Assembly (NCBI GenBank): GCA_000383355.1
Contig: KB911096.1
Span: forward strand, 1 to 52,955
Direction: 5' to 3'
DNA from: Flavobacterium sp. SCGC AAA160-P02
Lineage (GTDB): Bacteria; Bacteroidota; Bacteroidia; Flavobacteriales; Flavobacteriaceae
Length of the DNA: 52,955 bases
In this document: in pieces, positions 44,419-52,955 of the stretch
Layout: each line of letters begins with the position of its first letter
How positions within the stretch are numbered: the first letter of the stretch is position 1
Made by a program: the position numbers and the translations under genes
The notes under the pieces: model-generated
The model's database searches: none
Told to the model about the DNA's origin: nothing
The model's input: the letters and a program-made list of their open reading frames with translations, nothing else

Positions 44419-47229
44419 TTAAAAACTATAGTTAATATTTAAGAAGTAGGTAGTTCCTCTTCCAAACCAATATTTGTTACCAAAAACAGGAATTTCTAGG
44501 TCTTTATCTTCTTTTAGTTGTCTGTAATTAGCATTTCTACCTTGCTCAAAACCACCTGATTTATATGTTGTATTTAAGATATTTCCAATACTAGCAAAGA
44601 AACTTATGTATTGGTTTCCAGTTTTCCAAGATTTCCCTCCAATCATATTTACAACCATATAATTATCAAATCTTTCTTGTTGTAATAATTGTCTTGCAAT
44701 ATCTTTATCATAATCATTAAAAGGAATTCCGCCGTCATCTGCAAAATTTGAAGTTCTTGTTAACGGTGCAATGTCTATATATATATTGTCAAAAAAGTTT
44801 ACTGTTGTTCCTACAAACCAATACTCAGGATCTCTGTATTCAAAACCAACAGAATAAGCAGTTTGTGGTCCTGCAGCCAATTTATAATTTTTAAGATGAG
44901 AGGGTCCAAAATCTTTACGTCCATCTATAAATCCAGCCTCTATAGATCTGTTATTGTTTTCTGTAGTTAGGTACAGGTTTGGGTTATTGTTAAAGGTGTA
45001 CTGACCAAAATTACCAGCAGTCTTAAATTTAATAGTGGGTGTAACCTGTACTTCTATTCCTATTTCAGCACCAAAATGTTTTTTATCAATTCCAGATAAT
45101 ATCTCTTGAACAAATGCTGTATTATCTCCACCAATACCGTCAGCAAAGAAAAAAGAGATTTCAGTTGCACCTTGTATTTTGGTATAGTAACCGGTTATTT
45201 TTGCTTGAATAATAGGACTTCTTATAATATAACTCACATCTGCAGAAAGTATTTTTTCACTTGTTAAATTTTCAACAGTAGTGTTATTTTCTCTAGAATT
45301 TGAAAAAGAGTTTCTTAAGTTAGGAGCCTTTGTTACATATCCAGCGTTTACATCAAATAAATGACGTCCAGTTAATTTATAAGTTAGGCCTCCTTTTGCA
45401 CCATAGTTTGTAAATGATAGTTTGTCAGACTTCCCCAGTGAATTATCAGGAAACCCTCCATTTTGAAATAATCCATCTCTTTGATGTGAGGTATTTGAGA
45501 TAGTGGCAGCCAAATAAAAATCTACTTTATTATATTTAAATTGCCCTTGAATAAAACCATCAATTATACTAGAATACAAATTAAAGTTGTATTTAAATGG
45601 TTCTCCAACTCTAACAATATGTAAAGGATCTAATAAGTTATTTTGTTTTTCATCAAAAGAATCTGCAAAAGAATCTGCATCCAAATATCCTGTTCCACCC
45701 ATAAGATCTATAATTTCTGCAAAGTTTTTAGAGCTTAATTGAGTGTATTGAACTCTTGTATTTAATGTGATATTTTCTGAAATATCTTTATTTAAGATGG
45801 TGTTTGCGGTAAATTGAACATCATCATTCCTATCTTCATATAGCACATAAGATGAATTTCCGTTATTATTTACGTTTAAATTGGCGTTGTATAAACTGTT
45901 CCAATTCAACTGACCATCATTAAGGAATCCTTGTTCAATTTCATATACATTGTTAACCCCTTGTCTTAAGCCATAACTAGGTAATTTTTGATAATAAGTA
46001 GGGTCTGGGTTAGAGGCGCCTAAGTTAACGATGTACGGATTTCCACTACCATCTAAGGCATCTCCATCTACTTTAGTTCCATTATTGTCAATTCTACTAT
46101 TTCCAATTTTACCAAATTGATAAGAAAGGTTTGTGTTTAAAGTGGTGTTTTCATCTATAATCCAATAATGATGTAACATAAAAATTGGTTCTGCAATTTC
46201 TTTTACTCGAGAGTTTCTAATTTTTCCATTTTGAGATCCCCAATAAGAATTGTATTTAATTCCTTTTAAATCAAAAACTTCTTGAGTTTGAGGAGCAGAC
46301 TTCCCTCTTTTGTTAAATGCTGTGATGGAGGTAAAGCTTAAGCTGTGGTTGTTATTAATCTTCTTTTCTATAGAAGTAAAAAGTGAGTTAGCATTGTACA
46401 TAGTGCCGTCTACATATCCTTCATTTCCTACTCTTTTACTTGCCGCTATTGTATACCCCCAACCATTTTTAGAGACTCCAGAAGAATAGGTTGCCATAGC
46501 TCTATGTATGTAACTTCTATTAGAAGATGCATACGAAATGCGTGTTCCTTTTCTTTGTTCAGAAGATCTTACATTAATATTAGTTACACCTAAAATACCA
46601 CCAAAGGTTGCATCAGAGGGGCTAAGACCTGAGCTAAACTCCTGATTTCTTAACACGTCATTTAAGCCTCCCCAATTACTCCATTGTGGTCTTCCATTTA
46701 AGACCTTGTTCATTTCTATTCCATTGATAAGTACTTTACCATTTTCTGAATCTAAACCTCTAACTCTAAAAAAAGAAGAACTAAACTCAAAGGCGGCTGT
46801 TCTTAAATAAATGTCTTTGGAAGATTGAAGCAATCCTGAAATATTATCAGCGCTGTTTGCATCGTCATTTAACTCATCGTCTGTGAGTGTGATGGTGCTA
46901 AAATCTTCTTCTCCATAAATAGTTGGGTATAAGAAAATAATACCTAAATCGATTGTTGTACCAATTAAATCTAATTGAAAATTTTGAGTTTCATATCCAG
47001 GTAAATTTAATTCTAAGATAGTATTACCATTACCAAGTTTTTTTAAGATAAAAACTCCAAGATCATTGGTCTCTAGTAATTGAGTAGAATTATTTTTAAT
47101 TGTTATGGAAACATTTTTTAGCGGTTTTTCAGAATTATAATCTACAACAATACCTTTTACAATATTTTGTGCATTTATTGCTTTCACCAATAGCAATAAC
47201 AATGCCATCGGAATCATAAACTTTTTCAT
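44419..47229 (-). CDS. TonB-dependent receptor paired with a DUF5689 lipoprotein
   Basis: 936 residues: signal peptide (1-20, AINAQ), carboxypeptidase-regulatory-like domain (about 22-105, GIVVDYNSEKPLKNVSITIK), plug (about 115-225, FRVRGLDSENGKVLINGIEMN) and a 22-strand-type barrel ending FLNINYSF. It imports an unknown ligand through the outer membrane. First gene of an operon with the lipoprotein; an exported EEP-family enzyme is encoded divergently 131 bp away. In the absence of a SusD, the ligand class cannot be named, but the neighbour nuclease or phosphatase suggests nucleic acid or phosphoester products. Confidence 0.88.
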   Translation of the reverse strand: MKKFMIPMALLLLLVKAINAQNIVKGIVVDYNSEKPLKNVSITIKNNSTQLLETNDLGVFILKKLGNGNTILELNLPGYETQNFQLDLIGTTIDLGIIFLYPTIYGEEDFSTITLTDDELNDDANSADNISGLLQSSKDIYLRTAAFEFSSSFFRVRGLDSENGKVLINGIEMNKVLNGRPQWSNWGGLNDVLRNQEFSSGLSPSDATFGGILGVTNINVRSSEQRKGTRISYASSNRSYIHRAMATYSSGVSKNGWGYTIAASKRVGNEGYVDGTMYNANSLFTSIEKKINNNHSLSFTSITAFNKRGKSAPQTQEVFDLKGIKYNSYWGSQNGKIRNSRVKEIAEPIFMLHHYWIIDENTTLNTNLSYQFGKIGNSRIDNNGTKVDGDALDGSGNPYIVNLGASNPDPTYYQKLPSYGLRQGVNNVYEIEQGFLNDGQLNWNSLYNANLNVNNNGNSSYVLYEDRNDDVQFTANTILNKDISENITLNTRVQYTQLSSKNFAEIIDLMGGTGYLDADSFADSFDEKQNNLLDPLHIVRVGEPFKYNFNLYSSIIDGFIQGQFKYNKVDFYLAATISNTSHQRDGLFQNGGFPDNSLGKSDKLSFTNYGAKGGLTYKLTGRHLFDVNAGYVTKAPNLRNSFSNSRENNTTVENLTSEKILSADVSYIIRSPIIQAKITGYYTKIQGATEISFFFADGIGGDNTAFVQEILSGIDKKHFGAEIGIEVQVTPTIKFKTAGNFGQYTFNNNPNLYLTTENNNRSIEAGFIDGRKDFGPSHLKNYKLAAGPQTAYSVGFEYRDPEYWFVGTTVNFFDNIYIDIAPLTRTSNFADDGGIPFNDYDKDIARQLLQQERFDNYMVVNMIGGKSWKTGNQYISFFASIGNILNTTYKSGGFEQGRNANYRQLKEDKDLEIPVFGNKYWFGRGTTYFLNINYSF

Positions 47230-47339
47230 AAAACATTTTTTAGCGGTTTTTTTTTAATAAATTTAATAAATTTATTGTTTTCGACCTTAAGAAATTGTTA
47301 AAATAATGAGATCTGATTATTGATAGCTATTTTGTTTTA

Positions 47340-47347
47340 TATGTTTG
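47340..47347 (+). promoter_or_regulatory. -7 promoter element of the EEP-family gene
   Basis: TATGTTTG exactly fits TAnnTTTG and lies 13 bp before the ATG at 47361. The best -33 candidate (ATTG, about 17 bp upstream) is poor. Confidence 0.5.
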
Positions 47348-47360
47348 TGTTAAAAAAAAG

Positions 47361-48410
47361 ATGAAAAAATATGTAGTATTAATTCTTATTGTACACCTAC
47401 CTTTTATTGCTTTTTCTCAAAAAAATGAAAAAAAATATGCTATCAGAACGGTTGCTTTTTACAATTTAGAAAATTTATTTGATACAATAAATGAGGTAGC
47501 TAAGAATGATGAAGCAAGTCCTATTATGGAACTAAAAGGAAATAAATCTATAGTTTATTGGGATAAAATTGACAAATTAGCATCTGTTATTGCTCAAATT
47601 GGTGAAGAAACAGCAAAAACAAGTCCTGCTATTTTAGGAGTTTCTGAAGTTGAAAACCTCTCGGTTTTAGAAGATTTAGTAAAATCTAAATACATAAAGG
47701 GAAAAAATTATGAAATTATACATTACGAGTCTCCAGATAAAAGAGGAATAGATGTTGCACTACTTTACCAAAAAAAATATTTCACCCCTATTTTTCACCA
47801 ATCTTTTAATCCTAATATTTATAGAAATAACAGAAAAGTATATACCAGAGACCAACTGTTAGTTACTGGGTATTTAGATGATGAATTAATTCATGTTATT
47901 GTAAATCATTGGCCATCTAGAAGTGGTGGCGAAATAAAAAGTAGGCCTTTAAGAGAGAAGGCAGCTTATCAAAACACAAAGATTATTGAGCAAGTAAGAG
48001 CAATGGATCTAAACGCTAAAATAATTATTATGGGAGATTTTAATGACGATCCTATAAACACCAGTTTTAAAAACGTTTTAAAGACAAAAAGTGATAAGAA
48101 AAAAGTTACCAAAAATGATATTTACAATCCTTATGAAGACATGTTTCAAAAAGGGTTAAATACACTGGGTTTTAGAGATAATATTAATTTATTTGACCAA
48201 CTATTAATTACCTCTCCTCTTTTAGATAAAGGAGAAAAAGATTTCTCTTCCTATAAAATGTACAAAGCAATGATTTTTAACAAACGTTTTTTAACCAACA
48301 AGAGAGGGCGTTATAAAGGCTATCCTCTCAGAAGTTTTTCTTTTGGCAAGTATACAGGAGGTTATAGTGATCATTACCCGGTGTATATGTACTTAATTAA
48401 AGAGCAATAA
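47361..48410 (+). CDS. Exported endonuclease/exonuclease/phosphatase-family enzyme
   Basis: 349 residues with a signal peptide (1-19, PFIAFSQ), so it acts outside the cytoplasm. All catalytic motifs of the EEP fold are present: Asn35 (FYNLENLFDT), Glu96 (GVSEVENL), RGIDVALLY, VNHWPSRSGG, MGDFNDDP and YSDHYPVY at the C-terminus. Members are metal-dependent DNases, phosphodiesterases or phosphatases. Together with the divergent TonB receptor and DUF5689 lipoprotein it may release nutrients from DNA or another phosphodiester. No T9SS C-terminal domain is visible. Substrate unproven. Confidence 0.9.
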   Translation: MKKYVVLILIVHLPFIAFSQKNEKKYAIRTVAFYNLENLFDTINEVAKNDEASPIMELKGNKSIVYWDKIDKLASVIAQIGEETAKTSPAILGVSEVENLSVLEDLVKSKYIKGKNYEIIHYESPDKRGIDVALLYQKKYFTPIFHQSFNPNIYRNNRKVYTRDQLLVTGYLDDELIHVIVNHWPSRSGGEIKSRPLREKAAYQNTKIIEQVRAMDLNAKIIIMGDFNDDPINTSFKNVLKTKSDKKKVTKNDIYNPYEDMFQKGLNTLGFRDNINLFDQLLITSPLLDKGEKDFSSYKMYKAMIFNKRFLTNKRGRYKGYPLRSFSFGKYTGGYSDHYPVYMYLIKEQ

Positions 48411-48442
48411 TTTGTATTATTTTAAGTAGAAAAAATAGTTCT

Positions 48443-50137
48443 CTACAAAGGCTTTTTAATGTCTTTTAAAAGAAGTTGCAAAGAAGTTCTGCCATTCCAT
48501 TCATTTTCATCTAAACTATAGGCAATATCAAAATTGTTTTGAATAAATTTCATTTTATTGCCCAAACCAAAACCAATGGCATTGTAGGTTTTTTTATCAG
48601 CTCCGTAGATAATATTTAATTTTAAGTGGCTTTTGTCTGCCCCAACGGTTTTTCCGTAGCCATTGTCTCTTACAGCAGTAGTGCTAAATACCGGCTTCAT
48701 ATTTTGTGGGCCAAAGGGCCCCATTTGTTGAAGTATTCTAAAGAATTTTGGGCTTATATCAGACAATTCTAGACTCGCATCTATGGTAATTTCAGGAATT
48801 AATAACTCTCTATCAATAGTATCTTTAACAACTTCTTCAAATTTATTTTTAAAAGCAGTATACATCTCAGGGTCTAATGTTAACCCAGCAGCATATTTAT
48901 GACCGCCAAACTGTTCTATAAACTCTGAGCATTGTTCGAGTGCTTCATAGACATCAAAGCCTTTCACAGATCTAGCGGAAGCCGCTAACTTATTGCCGCT
49001 TTTAGTAAAAACCAATGTGGGTCTATAATAGGTTTCCATAAGGCGAGAAGCAACTATACCAATAACTCCTTTGTGCCATGTTTCGTTAAATACAACGCTT
49101 GTAAATTGTTCTTTTTCTTTGTTTTCTTCAATCTGAAGCAAGGCTTCTTTGGTAATTTGAGCGTCTAAGACCCTTCGTTCTGTATTGTATTGGTTTATAG
49201 CTTTGGCAAATTCTAAAGCTTGTTCAAAATTAGACTCTGTTAACAATTCTACAGCAGCATTACCGTGTTTAATTCTTCCAGCAGCATTAATTCTTGGGGC
49301 TATTATAAAAACAACATCGGTAATGGTTAGTACTTTTTTATGTACTTCTTGAATAATTGCTTTAATTCCATTTCTTGGATTCGAATTAATTACCTGCAAG
49401 CCAAAATACGTGAGCACTCTATTTTCGCCTGTTATAGGAACAATATCTGCAGCAATTGCAATAGCTACCAAATCTAAGTACTGCGTTAAATCTTCTATGG
49501 TTTGCCCTCTTTTTGAAGCCAATGCCTGAACCAATTTAAATCCTACCCCACAACCACACAATTCATCGTACGGATAGCTGCAATCTACTCTCTTAGGATT
49601 TAAGACGGCCACTGCATCCGGTATTTTAGGGCCGGGTTTGTGATGATCACAAATAATAAAATCTACCTTTTTTTTGGTGGCATAGGCTACTTTATCAATG
49701 GCTTTAATTCCACAATCTAAGGCAATAATAAGTGAAAAATTATTGTCTGCAGCAAAATCAATTCCTTGGTAAGAGATTCCGTAACCTTCGTCATATCTAT
49801 CTGGGATATACGTAGAAATACTTGTAGTAATGGTTTTTAAATAAGAGGCAACCAAAGAAACGGAGGTGGTGCCATCTACATCATAATCTCCATAAATAAG
49901 AATATTTTCATTGCTTGCTATAGCTTTTTCTATTCTAGAAACGGCAAGATCCATGTCTTTTAACAAAAACGGATCGTGAAGTTCTTCTAAAGAAGGGCGA
50001 AAGAATTTTTTAGCTTCTTCAAAAGTAGAGACACCTCTTTGAACAAGAAGTTTAGAAAGCGTGTCATCTATTGAAAGATCTTTAGAAAGCTGTTGTACAG
50101 TTGTAATATTGGGTGTTGTTTTTAAAGTCCAACGCAT
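48443..50137 (-). CDS. recJ: Single-stranded-DNA-specific exonuclease RecJ
   Basis: 564 residues from ATG 50137 (MRWTLKTTPNITTVQQLSKD); an in-frame ATG seven codons earlier is less likely. DHH phosphoesterase motifs: LIYGDYDVDGTTS (II), ALDCGIKA (III), ICDHHKPG (IV, the DHH), and the DHHA1 motif FGGHKYAAGLTL, then a C-terminal OB-like domain. It degrades single-stranded DNA 5' to 3' in recombination and mismatch repair. Downstream in the same direction of the OsmC gene (39 bp gap). Confidence 0.96.
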   Translation of the reverse strand: MRWTLKTTPNITTVQQLSKDLSIDDTLSKLLVQRGVSTFEEAKKFFRPSLEELHDPFLLKDMDLAVSRIEKAIASNENILIYGDYDVDGTTSVSLVASYLKTITTSISTYIPDRYDEGYGISYQGIDFAADNNFSLIIALDCGIKAIDKVAYATKKKVDFIICDHHKPGPKIPDAVAVLNPKRVDCSYPYDELCGCGVGFKLVQALASKRGQTIEDLTQYLDLVAIAIAADIVPITGENRVLTYFGLQVINSNPRNGIKAIIQEVHKKVLTITDVVFIIAPRINAAGRIKHGNAAVELLTESNFEQALEFAKAINQYNTERRVLDAQITKEALLQIEENKEKEQFTSVVFNETWHKGVIGIVASRLMETYYRPTLVFTKSGNKLAASARSVKGFDVYEALEQCSEFIEQFGGHKYAAGLTLDPEMYTAFKNKFEEVVKDTIDRELLIPEITIDASLELSDISPKFFRILQQMGPFGPQNMKPVFSTTAVRDNGYGKTVGADKSHLKLNIIYGADKKTYNAIGFGLGNKMKFIQNNFDIAYSLDENEWNGRTSLQLLLKDIKKPL

Positions 50138-50176
50138 AGCAATTTGTACTGAACACAACTCAGTACTTGAGTTTAA

Positions 50177-50602
50177 TTATTTTTCATGAAGATACACTTC
50201 TGTAGTTACTTTTGCAAATTGACGAAACATTTCCATGACGCCACAATATTGGTCTATAGATAACTTTACAGCTTTGTTAATTTTATCTTCCTGTAAATTA
50301 CTTCCATAAAAATGATATTCTACCGCTACTTTATGATAGTATTTAGGGTGTTCTTCTGTAAGTTCTGCATGAACAACCATTTTAAAATCGGCTACTTCAG
50401 CTCTCATTTTTTTCAATAAAGAAACCACATCCAAACCAGAGCAGCCTGCTAAAGAAGAAAGCATTAATGCTTTGGGTCCTAGCCCTTTATTTTCTCCTCC
50501 ATTTTCTGAAGAAGTATCTATTAAAACAGAATGCCCGCTTGGGTTATCAGATTCAAATAACATATTCTCTTTCCAAACTGTAGTTACTGTATTACTTGCC
50601 AT
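50177..50602 (-). CDS. OsmC-family protein (probable hydroperoxide-reducing)
   Basis: 141 residues, the compact family length. The two redox cysteines of OsmC/Ohr proteins are present at Cys54 (LAGCSGLDVV) and Cys120 (DQYCGVMEMF). OsmC/Ohr enzymes reduce organic hydroperoxides with thiol help. The YhfA-like subgroup shows the same LxxCSxxDV motif, so a specific peroxide role is inference. It leads into recJ on the same strand. Confidence 0.9.
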   Translation of the reverse strand: MASNTVTTVWKENMLFESDNPSGHSVLIDTSSENGGENKGLGPKALMLSSLAGCSGLDVVSLLKKMRAEVADFKMVVHAELTEEHPKYYHKVAVEYHFYGSNLQEDKINKAVKLSIDQYCGVMEMFRQFAKVTTEVYLHEK

Positions 50603-50639
50603 AATTATGATTTATTTTAATATGATAGAAATTGTATAT

Positions 50640-50670
50640 TTACAAATCTATTTACAAAGGTACTTACAAA
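50640..50670. repeat. Three TTACAAA repeats with 12-bp period
   Basis: TTACAAA recurs exactly at 50640, 50652 and 50664, separated by 5-bp spacers TCTAT and GGTAC. On the minus strand the spacers create two exact -7 boxes (TAGATTTG at 50643-50650 and TACCTTTG at 50655-50662) for the OsmC gene. Either a compact regulator site or coincidence of overlapping promoter boxes. Confidence 0.6.
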
Positions 50671-50688
50671 GATGAAATAACCCCTACT

Positions 50689-50862
50689 ATGAAAAAAATA
50701 CTTACACTATTTTTACTATTAAATTCTATATTAATTTTCTCACAAAATGACTGTTCAGATGCTATTGAAGTGTGTGGAAATGGTGGATATTAAGATTTAA
50801 AAGCTGAGAGTTTTGAAGCCTTAAGAAATAGAAAAGGAAATTTTTCGTTGTTGAGGAGGTAG
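50689..50862 (+). pseudogene. Truncated N-terminus of a secreted T9SS-type protein
   Basis: ATG 50689 opens a signal peptide (MKKILTLFLLLNSILIFSQ) followed by NDCSDAIEVCGNGGY and a TAA at 50791-50793, 34 codons in all. The QNDCSDAIxVCGN pattern begins many large gliding-motility-associated secreted proteins of Flavobacteria, which are hundreds of residues longer. Reading past the stop in the same frame gives 22 more codons to a TAG at 50860 (DLKAESFEALRNRKGN and so on), which does not resemble that family. It looks like the surviving 5' end of a gene that lost its body, next to a complete member of a similar class. An intact tiny secreted peptide is the alternative. Confidence 0.55.
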
Positions 50863-50878
50863 AAAAAGTTAATATATA

Positions 50879-50886
50879 TATCTTTG
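50879..50886 (+). promoter_or_regulatory. -7 promoter element of the choice-of-anchor L gene
   Basis: TATCTTTG matches TAnnTTTG exactly, 27 bp before ATG 50914. The leader would include CTTACCCCTAAAATG, which resembles the CCCCTACTATG start context of the decayed gene upstream. Confidence 0.5.
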
Positions 50887-50913
50887 ACTTATATAAAATT
50901 ACTTACCCCTAAA

Positions 50914-52955
50914 ATGAAATTAAAAAACAATATACTTAGAAGTTTCTTACCCCTATTATTTTTATTAAGTTCTACTATTTCTTCTTTACAAGCTCAAACA
51001 ATAAGAGTTAATGATATTTTAGATGCTGAATCGTCATTTTCTCCTGAAGAATTAATTAGTGATGTATTAGTGGGAGGTAACTGTGCTAATATTAGCAATA
51101 TATCATCTGTAGTAAATGGCAATCCAACAGATACAACTACAAAAAGTTATGGTTATTTTAAAAGACTTCCTGGAAGTACATTTCCTTTTGAAGAAGGAAT
51201 CGTTTTAACAACTGGTAACGCATTTAATACATCAAATGGAGGTTCTCAACTTGATGACCCATCTACTGGATTAAGTGATGCAGACTTAAATCAAATCATA
51301 GACCCAAATACGGTATTTACAGATGCTACAGTTTTTGAATTTGATTTTACCTCAAGTTCAGATACTATAAATTTTCGCTATATAATGGCTTCAGAAGAAT
51401 ATGATGAAGAATTTCCTTGCTTTTACAGTGATAGTTTTGCTTTTCTACTAAAAGTAGCTGGAACAACAACCTATGAAAATATTGCTATAATTCCAGAAAC
51501 TACAACACCTGTTAGTGTTACGAGTGTTCATCCTGGTGTAGATTTATTTGGAAATGGAATTGGTTGTGGCCCTCAAAATGAAGATTATTTTGAAGGATAT
51601 AATTTAGGAGATACAAATTTTAATGGTAGAACAACTATATTAAATGCCACAGCAACAGTGATTCCTAACAAAACATACCATATTAAGTTAGTAATTGCAG
51701 ATGCTAATAATGGACAACCTGGTATTGGTCCTGATTCTACTTATGATTCTGCAGTTTTTCTAGAAGCAGGAAGTTTTAATTTAGGTTTTGATTTAGGTGA
51801 TGATTTTTTAATAGCTAATAATACAGCTGTTTGCGGGAACGAACTTACGCTAACAGCAAATACTGTTGCTACAAGTTACCAATGGCTTAAGGATGGTGCA
51901 ATATTACCAGGGGCTATTAATCAAACATATGTTGCAAATTTAGGAAATGGCATATATACATGTGAAATTACAGATGCTAATAACTGTACTGGTAGTGACG
52001 ATGTTATATTAGAGTTTGTAGATGCTCCAACGATTAATCCTCTAATTCCAGTTTTTCAGTTATGTGATGCTGACGGAAACCTAACTGAAAACTTTAATTT
52101 AACAATAAAAGAAAACGAAATTTTAAATGGGCAAGACCCTGTTAATTTTGAAGTTCAATATTTTTCAGATGTTGATTATACCAATCCAATAGTAGATCCT
52201 ATTGGATATAACAACACAAATATTATTGAAACTATTTATGTTAGAGTAACTAATAGAGATAGTTCTAATTGTTATATAGATGGATCATTTATTATTCAAA
52301 TAACAAGCCTCCCTATACCTACTGACCCGTCAGATTATAGGTTATGTGATGATACATTTTCTATTGGAGGAGATACTGATGGGGTTTCAAGTTTTTTACT
52401 TAACACAAAAGATGCTGAAATTTTAACAGGTGTTACCAATCCGGGTAATTATACCATATCTTATTATACAGATCCTGATGGTGCTGTAGATAGTGACCCT
52501 ACCTTTTTGATTCCTAAGGATATAGACTATCTAGTAACTAACTCCCAAAGAGTGTATGTTAGAATTGAAAATATAGCCAATGCTGATTGTAATGCAATCT
52601 CTGATGACTCTGCTAGTAGCACTTTTAAATCCTTTGAATTGATTGTAGATCCTTTGCCTGTTATTTCATCTCCTGTAGAACTTAAACAATGTGATGACGA
52701 TACTGATGGTTTTTCATTTTTTAATTTAAATGAAGCTGCTTCAGATATCTCTACCAATTATCTTAATGAAACATTTGTTTTTTATCCAAGGCTTTTAGAT
52801 GCAGATAATGGCACTAATGCATATACTCCTGCTGAAGCGTTGGCTTTTAGAAATAGAACAGTTACTACAGATACTGTTTGGGCCAGAGCTATTTCTGGGT
52901 TTGGATGTTATAGAATTGCTGAAGTTAATTTAGTGGTTTCTACCACGGGTCTTCC
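50914..52955 (+). CDS. Large secreted choice-of-anchor L protein (partial, runs off the window)
   Basis: An open frame from ATG 50914 to the last base, about 680 codons with no stop. A signal peptide (1-29, SSLQAQT) is followed by a choice-of-anchor L domain (about 30-290; FRYIMASEEYDEEF, DSFAFLLKV, ANNGQPGIGPDSTYDSAVFLEAGSF), an Ig/PKD-like domain (about 305-370; YQWLKDGAILPGAINQTY) and then repeats opening with LCD or QCD (FQLCDADGN, YRLCDDTF, LKQCDDDTDG; about 379, 472 and 591). This layout is typical of huge T9SS-secreted adhesins that end in a gliding-motility-associated type B sorting domain, which would lie beyond the window. Probable cell-surface or released adhesin. Confidence 0.88.
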   Translation, partial: MKLKNNILRSFLPLLFLLSSTISSLQAQTIRVNDILDAESSFSPEELISDVLVGGNCANISNISSVVNGNPTDTTTKSYGYFKRLPGSTFPFEEGIVLTTGNAFNTSNGGSQLDDPSTGLSDADLNQIIDPNTVFTDATVFEFDFTSSSDTINFRYIMASEEYDEEFPCFYSDSFAFLLKVAGTTTYENIAIIPETTTPVSVTSVHPGVDLFGNGIGCGPQNEDYFEGYNLGDTNFNGRTTILNATATVIPNKTYHIKLVIADANNGQPGIGPDSTYDSAVFLEAGSFNLGFDLGDDFLIANNTAVCGNELTLTANTVATSYQWLKDGAILPGAINQTYVANLGNGIYTCEITDANNCTGSDDVILEFVDAPTINPLIPVFQLCDADGNLTENFNLTIKENEILNGQDPVNFEVQYFSDVDYTNPIVDPIGYNNTNIIETIYVRVTNRDSSNCYIDGSFIIQITSLPIPTDPSDYRLCDDTFSIGGDTDGVSSFLLNTKDAEILTGVTNPGNYTISYYTDPDGAVDSDPTFLIPKDIDYLVTNSQRVYVRIENIANADCNAISDDSASSTFKSFELIVDPLPVISSPVELKQCDDDTDGFSFFNLNEAASDISTNYLNETFVFYPRLLDADNGTNAYTPAEALAFRNRTVTTDTVWARAISGFGCYRIAEVNLVVSTTGL

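Overview
This 53 kb window is AT-rich chromosomal DNA from a member of the Bacteroidota, most likely a marine Flavobacteriaceae (Polaribacter/Tenacibaculum-like). The evidence is the gene content: SusC-like TonB receptors with carboxypeptidase-regulatory N-termini, DUF4292 and DUF5689 lipoproteins, an OmpA protein with thrombospondin type 3 repeats, a choice-of-anchor L protein of type IX secretion character, and atpD-atpC apart from the other ATP synthase genes. Promoters have the TTTG-N19-TAnnTTTG form and Shine-Dalgarno sequences are essentially absent. Genus is inference; no rRNA, tRNA, CRISPR array, insertion sequence or prophage was seen.

Layout. 1-4090: the end of an exopolysaccharide cluster (partial glycosyltransferase, WcaF-like acetyltransferase, WcaI-like glycosyltransferase, polyprenyl glycosylphosphotransferase, family 2 glycosyltransferase) with overlapping genes. 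4130-6646: purD and a MurG-like glycosyltransferase. 6629-12536: a PhoB/PhoR-type two-component system divergent from a TonB receptor and a beta-helix lipoprotein; the shared intergenic region carries a four-unit, 11-bp-phased direct repeat with the architecture of tandem pho boxes. 12665-15234: a PolB-related 3'-5' exonuclease and an ABC-F ATPase. 15235-15813: a gene-poor stretch with a probable minus-strand small RNA or leader. 15814-21526: a lone oligopeptide-type ABC ATPase, then an envelope operon (sugar nucleotidyltransferase, TPR protein, DUF4292 lipoprotein, EnvC-like LytM protein).

21523-31237: CrtI-like oxidoreductase, acyl-CoA thioesterase, HU/SPOR protein, dprA, an unnamed protein with kinase-like catalytic motifs, an EamA exporter and mfd. 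31373-34281: an outer-membrane protein and a metal module (MetA-type outer-membrane protein, DtxR/MntR regulator, ZIP transporter) around a perfect 22-bp palindrome. 34355-38714: AddA/RecB-like helicase-nuclease and kbl. 38807-40890: two tandem paralogous outer-membrane proteins, only the second with TSP3 and OmpA domains, both with near-consensus promoters. 41066-42885: atpD-atpC. 42962-48410: TonB receptor plus DUF5689 lipoprotein, divergent from an exported endonuclease/exonuclease/phosphatase family enzyme. 48443-50602: osmC-like gene and recJ. 50689-52955: a decayed N-terminal remnant of a secreted protein, then the start of a large secreted choice-of-anchor L protein that runs off the window.

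The observations most worth following are the pho-box array linking phoBR to a TonB receptor, the kinase-like hypothetical protein after dprA with its own promoter inside an inverted repeat, the metal-regulator operator that overlaps two divergent promoters, and the candidate small RNA near 15.4 kb. All functions are judged from sequence motifs alone.
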